From the NCBI GenBank assembly GCA_944349915.1, contig CALVNU010000114.1, positions 1 through 11,010 on the forward strand: a DNA stretch of 11,010 nt, read 5' to 3'. Positions within the stretch are counted from its first letter, which is position 1, and every line of letters starts with the position of its first letter. Of the stretch, positions 9,201-11,010 are shown piece by piece. The notes under the pieces were generated by a model. It was given only the letters and a program-made list of their open reading frames with translations, was not told the origin of the DNA and searched no databases. The position numbers and the translations under genes were made by a program. This stretch comes from an uncultured Clostridia bacterium. GTDB taxonomy: Bacteria; Bacillota; Clostridia; Christensenellales; UBA1242.

Positions 9201-10637
9201 GCAAGCCTTTATCATGCTAGTAGTACGATCTATAAGTCCGCAAGCGCTTGCAGTTTCAACTTGCCTTCGGTGGATGGCAACAAAACTTGGATTTATGGCA
9301 ATGCAAACCAAGTTGACTTAACAATGGTTGTAAGATTGAAGTATAACAACAACTCAAATACTGAATATTTTGATATTTCTCAAAATGTTACATTAAGCAA
9401 AACAACGCAAGTTTCCGACCAAAACAACCTTGTTGCAGACCACACTTTATTCAACTTGACAGACTATATCAATGTTACCGCAAGTGGAAGCGACTCTTCA
9501 AATTATACAATCTATGATGACACTCTTGCAGTTGCAGTTAACGCAAACAGCAGAACAACATTTACGGTTAGCTATGGAGGAACAGAGGTTAGCCGAACAA
9601 TAAGCAATGCAAACTATGGCTGGAAGAGATTGTATTATGTTTCACTTTCAGAAATGTTGAACACTGTTTTGACTGGTGGAAATACAGTTACAATAACACC
9701 AGGAGATGACAATGCAACCTTCTATTATGGAGTAGGTACTACCGATGGAGACAATATTCCTGTAGACACTTCGAATCCTATTACAATTACAACAATCACT
9801 CAAGACGCAATTAGTATTTCAAATAAAAACGATTTGCAAAGTGGCATAATGGGAACATATCAATATTATGTTATACAAAATAATGGTGCTAATTCTGCAT
9901 ACAGATATAGAGCATTGTTTAATGTTACAGGAAGATATCAATCTGTTTATGCACCAACCACAATAAGAACATTACAAGTGCCTGCCGGAAATAATAGTGT
10001 AGACGTGGCAATAGCGCAGTGGGCAGATGGTGTTAAATATACCACAATAGGAGCAAGCTATCAACTTTCATTCACAAAAGTTGAAGAGCAAAATACCTTT
10101 AGTGTTAGCCCAGTTGATAGCGGTACAAGTATTAATTCGGTAAAAGTTAATGGTACTACTGTTTCGGGAAGTGGCAATACATTTACAATCCCTCCAGAAA
10201 TCACCACAGGTTCAGAAGTAGTGGTAACTGCCGATGCAGATTTTACAATTACTTATGATAGTACGAATATTGAGGATGCCAATAGTTATCGTGCAGAGTT
10301 GAAAGAATTTGACTTAAAGAATTATAATATTAATAACAGCAACAACCTATACTTTGTTATCACTTCCGGAGAATCTGGTGGTGGCGGAACTGGTATGGCT
10401 ACAATAGATTCAGCAAATGGAACAATCACGCTACTGCCTGGATTTACAGAAGACCACTATGTTACAGTTGAAGTATATCAAAAAGTTAGTGGTATAGACG
10501 GTAACTACCCTGCCACAAAAATTGCCGATATGTATCAACTTGCTTCATTAAGAATTTATCCAGCAAGTGCAACCCAGACAGACGGTGCAATTAGCGCAGA
10601 CCTGCTTCAAAACACTGTGGGGGGGGAGATGAGGTAA
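300..10637 (+). CDS. Giant membrane-anchored, Ig-like repeat surface protein (frame interrupted at 3' end)
   Basis: I do not recognise a named family. From the ATG at 300 the protein has about 3445 residues (3449 from the ATG at 288). Residues 1-28 are very basic (KK, KPKKR). Residues about 29-50 form one hydrophobic membrane segment without a clear AxA cleavage site, so an uncleaved signal anchor with the rest outside the cell is likely. The remainder is rich in Thr, Ser, Asn, Gly and Asp, has only about eight Cys, and alternates polar and hydrophobic residues as in beta sandwiches. A strand-linker pattern, [F/L/V]-x-[V/I] then a short linker then [I/V]-x-[L/V], recurs near residues 1102, 1221, 1324, 1583, 1922, 2017, 2118, 2260 and 2628, often 95-140 apart, suggesting diverged Ig-like modules. 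Examples are FKVKPNITL and FVIEPSVTL. No catalytic motif or sortase signal is visible. The stop at 10635-10637 follows a G8 tract and is probably not the natural C-terminus. An adhesin, stalk or matrix role is inference. Confidence 0.9.
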   Translation: MRKKDKAKNTQSNEQTSKPKKRWGVGKTLAVVFSAIAFIVGVAILGVYLAGGFRERTTIPQDIVFATQDDPNYNSTLKRLEITSSSFTVTIGTNTENVTSDLVTLAFSYTYAYSSDLGDFTDSGWGITNTGDGYLENGVIRIPQQVRIGVPFTIEVITYDYVYSKDGVEEHVDQIRGGISTITATSQNPDLTPISLTIAVDSPVYKTEVVLLDANGDEVSMEDARSKVVEEEAFYVSTKFYPAESRYIYANKEREKTSFYQLGLVSSEAVDAVYDSGTQLHFQAKQSYEGGTITAYTAINAKIQEQVEREVGAMGLTDYESIYNAYIQHYGSLTPNEDVLIENHGFDVVQASIDSLEVANAGQVFDIHNLSNLRIYLGSEVDSPNDKFLGVTVRAENGEALTNILANVALSFSIGDEDNAQDPTVANGESKTILTVKGADGQPITPINIDGTNYYCPTVEEGVTDYRYSFWDFSVLAGHAGTKINVKVSVLLENQDQGYTIFNGQAGQATFGLNVIEHVEGAVSWSEATRLNQEVVLTYAPNSTIPEPTPFNLVGLTEIPDENIYRTVVFFVGFPDLEGENDNDKITNAKALASTMFDGAVDTAKTGSYAGKILVPLIITGDSLSVQEVGNFELYFATVNGTTESGLWNIVSMVDNAIAVEVTKTLYIKSVSAGQVLIDEASTDGGFVAVDASKYVPTKTDNTEKDQLQLVFTIAPDSASVFEEEFKAGNISVQVFASQANETPFDITSYFDISNGQITTADNGSGEMTTTLTYTLSLNPSYQPSNDLTIVSLQLHYQDGNPDNSIDWPFANIYQAGGVTLYTPSANTVSLSLDGISDMYNVKQTLGTDGTFNTTITPEGGSGNISISNLISAIVENISITDQHGKTDTLAKSWTFTSNGSVLQIRTSDEGTVGQGFAFSGEGEAELGVECGNVSAEQKIAFNVSAQGITKVEYDMADEQNYNPNTDLSNASEQYKITTVTGEEELATLSTINVSKYGQAGATFNLKDLVKLYVGDGGNNAYNNFSFYFSSDYLTSLGNNTSSIFGDDGMITLLGEGNAPIETINATTPITQLTLNKNFAVAPEYVITLLIKDESGAVNYAFRLRILNNVSVSAPSAVSTGGNGGQLYANTDITVPNATVSYTYPSGNTQTNLITDGYIVPNSTQTGYIVVETNEGNRAVGEITDGKIKFYHFFKDATKSFAVTFMPEGNNQYAVSHTINFTVARNIKVEGTNTNTISAFENQQTASNFYRVSQISDNNTADGITIKFEITGGSSLTVNSANLQVEQNIIFDYGVTSLENTLTITVSKDENSEDCYTYSLPVYVVVPDDFWGSFADIFSDAMGAGSNAKTSWQKAGEPNAINYILFDAGGNYTYRAYNPNSINADNVFNVSFKNDDNGNPLGYYSIINTGDSSFLSIQTITNDLLYGYGEQIYLYSELKQGEKSITMRVPIIISQIGTEFVTYDTATEDKVYSESSLALSKQSWNSLFDKANYREVTAGQDIGLSDFINIPDGVNFTITHSQTFTVSGVAGRYTQNLIGCVVDEKGSTLKLNHLADEYADVYLFIEYTIANTSGAIESFGYLFKVKPNITLDAPHYPYSYNGKAEYITDFTTTVKTIDLDETFNSTTVQNGHSRFEYRFIQDAGQEATSTELATIYYLDEVVSVTVGSDPAITSKSEWAGFINTEIVIDTSSDKKGHSNLQLSSLNTDKRIEIVVRRTYGGSGYNKEGILQSGKSIVGGTIDYHFVLNDNRNYTIRTENAGSIENNLQEYSWTINDWEITTQSDSEETQVATQTDSRTAERKFYLIENWNAGSATSGNIIQNTMFFNLHDQTETDFTITRNGDNNFTAETEDDTKTEIDGTKTEDGTKTEIDDTKLTFEFSYSNSGTDNGTFQVTYPAYLSQDYSFTATLFTDRGSLCELTFVIKADARADIKKYSFVGGQGVGISEIFTIYQSTNPSNPVAITSVEITASDGLAGFVKVEETTLKLASTVTDLSGKLQVTATWGDNYSYTFTIEDFIIEKNIKPQDSLTFTGNIGGETRQFDLSAILAGTITNGTIGVTFGTNSAIQSATGPDNNKKISITFNQVGRTTETTVPVTVTITSPFDKDKSTQITFNVVFVIEPSVTLSASYPNPTDSQALNVEYIESGTTFANFKTDFLEGKAIFAGNTRIVPAYAERKVNNVVEYGNTQPTTGFTLQIQVIIQSMTNAEVKQGTTGLRVNSEIDTSANSAGVTFTRGASGGTSQVVLSISYNNYVISYTVEILSSAFAVTVNQATNNISADDNGQYELLYVDKTNSGSLLANNRMMQATLSTSAVAGNYYIFFIPKTNLTASTVKDSKIVNLTEQLISLNRGSTIYIDLGINNLGAKDNYTPVMLSESAYQSLLESSDSRNGAVQQIINQYNTASPGFTNYFNTCFTNYTLTSRVKLTYAGIEVAYDNFSGILKYKTSPNSTGEGLSTTPLNIASNATIGTVTEAITGFILDTGTGTAVLPAINKTFNVTYRYMPDIDIEVATVANNEGYVTVEANQSIKMVQAFGVRRKTTQALLQMADMVSSDANFNLQVPDESNEITGTAVRYLGISPIRTDETDEDQRTTYDWEIRGNGADNDGQKVNLTLTYSVGIFSKTFGLQVEVVNDYRITFDGSTNATTETSGGTVAVSNQSRPYVINTSEFDSATSRLMAGEQVGSTAPYLSITHRNDSNMGERSVLDFDYTLTKDQTIGDTTYNIANNITSKLNDFNGSSWTGSGTPYTWSKGSNTSLTLSLNKVYFGSQYYRIQLVDDYGFTVYLYFTLDSGTEDPEIYTDAGDSSISITEGETVAFGAQYETLTVTANNGEPLPEKNCEIDLTITTRWSTPRLTDEDSNVSKIISIRNIDAWGFDQDYTEGNVAYFTTTTDGKYTPATSSIIEGNSYTFTLSDEKSHQYLTLPNFRFVTVDSVSYYYNNNGTLEKVGGTSTSSPLGLGKNLTTIASLYHASSTIYKSASACSFNLPSVDGNKTWIYGNANQVDLTMVVRLKYNNNSNTEYFDISQNVTLSKTTQVSDQNNLVADHTLFNLTDYINVTASGSDSSNYTIYDDTLAVAVNANSRTTFTVSYGGTEVSRTISNANYGWKRLYYVSLSEMLNTVLTGGNTVTITPGDDNATFYYGVGTTDGDNIPVDTSNPITITTITQDAISISNKNDLQSGIMGTYQYYVIQNNGANSAYRYRALFNVTGRYQSVYAPTTIRTLQVPAGNNSVDVAIAQWADGVKYTTIGASYQLSFTKVEEQNTFSVSPVDSGTSINSVKVNGTTVSGSGNTFTIPPEITTGSEVVVTADADFTITYDSTNIEDANSYRAELKEFDLKNYNINNSNNLYFVITSGESGGGGTGMATIDSANGTITLLPGFTEDHYVTVEVYQKVSGIDGNYPATKIADMYQLASLRIYPASATQTDGAISADLLQNTVGGEMR
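5853..5924 (+). repeat. In-frame coding tandem repeat (DGTKTE units)
   Basis: Four consecutive units start with GACGRTACGAAG: 5853-5873 (21 bases), 5874-5891 (18), 5892-5912 (21) and a partial unit 5913-5924. They encode DDTKTEI, DGTKTE, DGTKTEI and DDTK, residues about 1852-1875 counted from the start at 300. Unit lengths are multiples of three, so copy-number change keeps the frame. Near-identity between units points to recent duplication. Thr is ACG in every unit, whereas ACA dominates elsewhere in the gene, as expected if one short ancestral segment was copied. The charged, strand-breaking sequence probably forms a flexible linker between beta modules. Confidence 0.9.
10068..10118 (+). 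repeat. SFTKVE-type motif, copy 1 (within the giant CDS)
   Basis: This segment encodes SFTKVEEQNTFSVSPVD. It matches copy 2 at 10862-10912 (SFTKVEGKDSFAVTAVD) at 10 of 17 residues, and the first 18 bases differ at only one position. The two copies mark a recurring module near the C-terminal end of the giant protein. The second copy lies in the -1 frame, which is direct evidence that sequence after the stop at 10637 belongs to the same protein. Confidence 0.75.
10619..10626 (+). repeat. Run of eight G at the frame break
   Basis: This is the longest G run in the window; the next longest is six, at 6310-6315. The zero frame reads GTG GGG GGG GAG ATG AGG TAA and stops nine bases after the tract. 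One extra G would give TVGGGDEVSVYQ and continue the protein. The heptamer G GGG GGG at 10619-10625 also fits the X XXY YYZ pattern of -1 slippery sites. Sequencing or assembly error, slipped-strand variation and programmed frameshifting all remain possible. Confidence 0.9.
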
Positions 10638-10906
10638 GCGTTTATCAAAACGACCACACCATAACCTTGCCAGCAAACAGTTCTGCAAAACTTGAACTTT
10701 ATGCTGGCTCGGTTCTCGTTGGTGAACACACATACACAACAGCAAGCAGTGGAACTTTTGGATTATGGGGAATCAATGATGGAGACCCTGTCACTATTGT
10801 AAATTCAAGGGCGACAACCATAACCTATAATGGAACTGTAGTTTCACAACAATATTATTATTCTTTCACAAAAGTTGAAGGGAAGGATTCGTTTGCAGTT
10901 ACCGCT
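10625..10906 (+). pseudogene. Out-of-frame continuation of the giant surface protein
   Basis: The frame one base back from the main CDS is open from the G tract to the window end. About 94 residues of it resemble the upstream protein in composition: GDEVSVYQ, then Thr/Ser/Asn-rich beta-like sequence, ending in SFTKVEGKDSFAVTA. Copy 2 of the SFTKVE motif begins at 10862. There is no start codon with a ribosome binding site of its own, so this is a displaced 3' part of the same gene, not a separate gene. It is cut off at about 10904-10915, where GroEL-coding sequence of different composition begins. The true C-terminus, and any sortase or other wall-anchoring signal, is therefore missing from this window. 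Confidence 0.8.
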
Positions 10907-10915
10907 GTGGACGGC
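10904..10915. other. Probable chimeric junction between two genomes
   Basis: Left of here the DNA is AT-leaning and encodes the surface protein; right of here it is about 69% GC and encodes GroEL. The overlap residues V-D (10907-10912) fit both sides. Copy 1 of the surface-protein motif ends PVDS, and GroEL reads VDGEAL (E. coli VEGEAL). The exact breakpoint cannot be fixed within a few bases, which suggests a join across short microhomology such as GTGGACGG. No insertion-sequence end, attachment site or target duplication is visible. Confidence 0.75.
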
Positions 10916-11010
10916 GAGGCTCTGTCGGCGCTCGTAGTCAACAAGCTGCGCGGCACGCTGAAGATCGCCGCCTGCAAGGCCCCGGGCTTCGGCGACCGCC
11001 GCAAGGAGAT
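10907..11010 (+). CDS. groEL: GroEL (Hsp60) internal fragment, partial at both ends
   Basis: This encodes 34 residues plus two bases of a further codon. Recognisable blocks are VDGEALSALVVNKLRGTL and KAPGFGDRRKE, the highly conserved apical-domain segment of the chaperonin GroEL, which folds proteins in the cytoplasm with GroES. It corresponds to about residues 254-287 of E. coli GroEL and includes the polypeptide-binding positions L259, V263 and V264. About 500 further residues would be expected, with about 250 of them missing on the N-terminal side. GC is about 69% (72 of 104 bases) and nearly all codons end in G or C, unlike the rest of the window. The source is therefore probably a different, high-GC bacterium; I cannot assign its phylum. 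Family identity is very secure; presence in this genome is doubtful. Confidence 0.92.
   Translation, partial: MDGEALSALVVNKLRGTLKIAACKAPGFGDRRKE

Noticed and set aside
9171..9251. Perfect palindromes CTAGGCCTAG (9171-9180) and GCAAGCGCTTGC (9240-9251)
   Set aside because: They are isolated sites within continuous coding sequence, with no repeat partner, insertion scar or frame disturbance.

Overview
The window is almost entirely one giant open reading frame on the + strand. It is preceded by an extremely A-rich leader and followed by two anomalies near the right edge. The AT-rich non-coding DNA, A/T-leaning codon choice, consensus-like sigma70-type promoter, GAGGTG ribosome binding site and standard genetic code suggest an AT-rich bacterium. 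A Gram-positive (Bacillota/Clostridia-like) uncultured lineage is my best guess, but no marker gene of the main sequence confirms it.

Layout: bases 1-122 are nearly pure A/T (only C72 and G93). Bases 123-241 are T-rich non-coding DNA with a 9-bp inverted repeat at 199-223. A promoter (TTGCTT / 17 bp / TATAAT) lies at 242-270 and a Shine-Dalgarno at 290-295. They point to translation from the ATG at 300 rather than the in-frame ATG at 288. From 300 to 10637 runs a protein of about 3445 residues: a short very basic cytoplasmic tail, one membrane segment, then more than 3300 residues of Thr/Ser/Asn-rich, cysteine-poor, beta-strand-like sequence. It looks like a membrane-anchored extracellular filament or adhesin built from many diverged Ig-like modules. 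I recognise no catalytic domain and cannot assign a named family. Inside it is a short coding tandem repeat (5853-5924).

Right end: the frame closes at 10635-10637, only nine bases after a run of eight G (10619-10626). The -1 frame then continues the same kind of protein, including a second copy of an SFTKVE-type motif already present at 10068-10118. The reading frame is therefore broken by one base at the G tract. The cause could be sequencing error, phase variation by slipped-strand mispairing, or less likely programmed -1 frameshifting.

At about 10904-10915 the sequence changes abruptly to roughly 69% GC and encodes an unmistakable internal fragment of the chaperonin GroEL (equivalent to E. 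coli residues about 254-287), running off the window. It has no GroEL N-terminus and is fused in frame to the surface-protein remnant. I read this as a chimeric assembly join between two genomes rather than a real gene fusion.

No tRNA, rRNA, CRISPR array, insertion sequence or second complete gene is supported.
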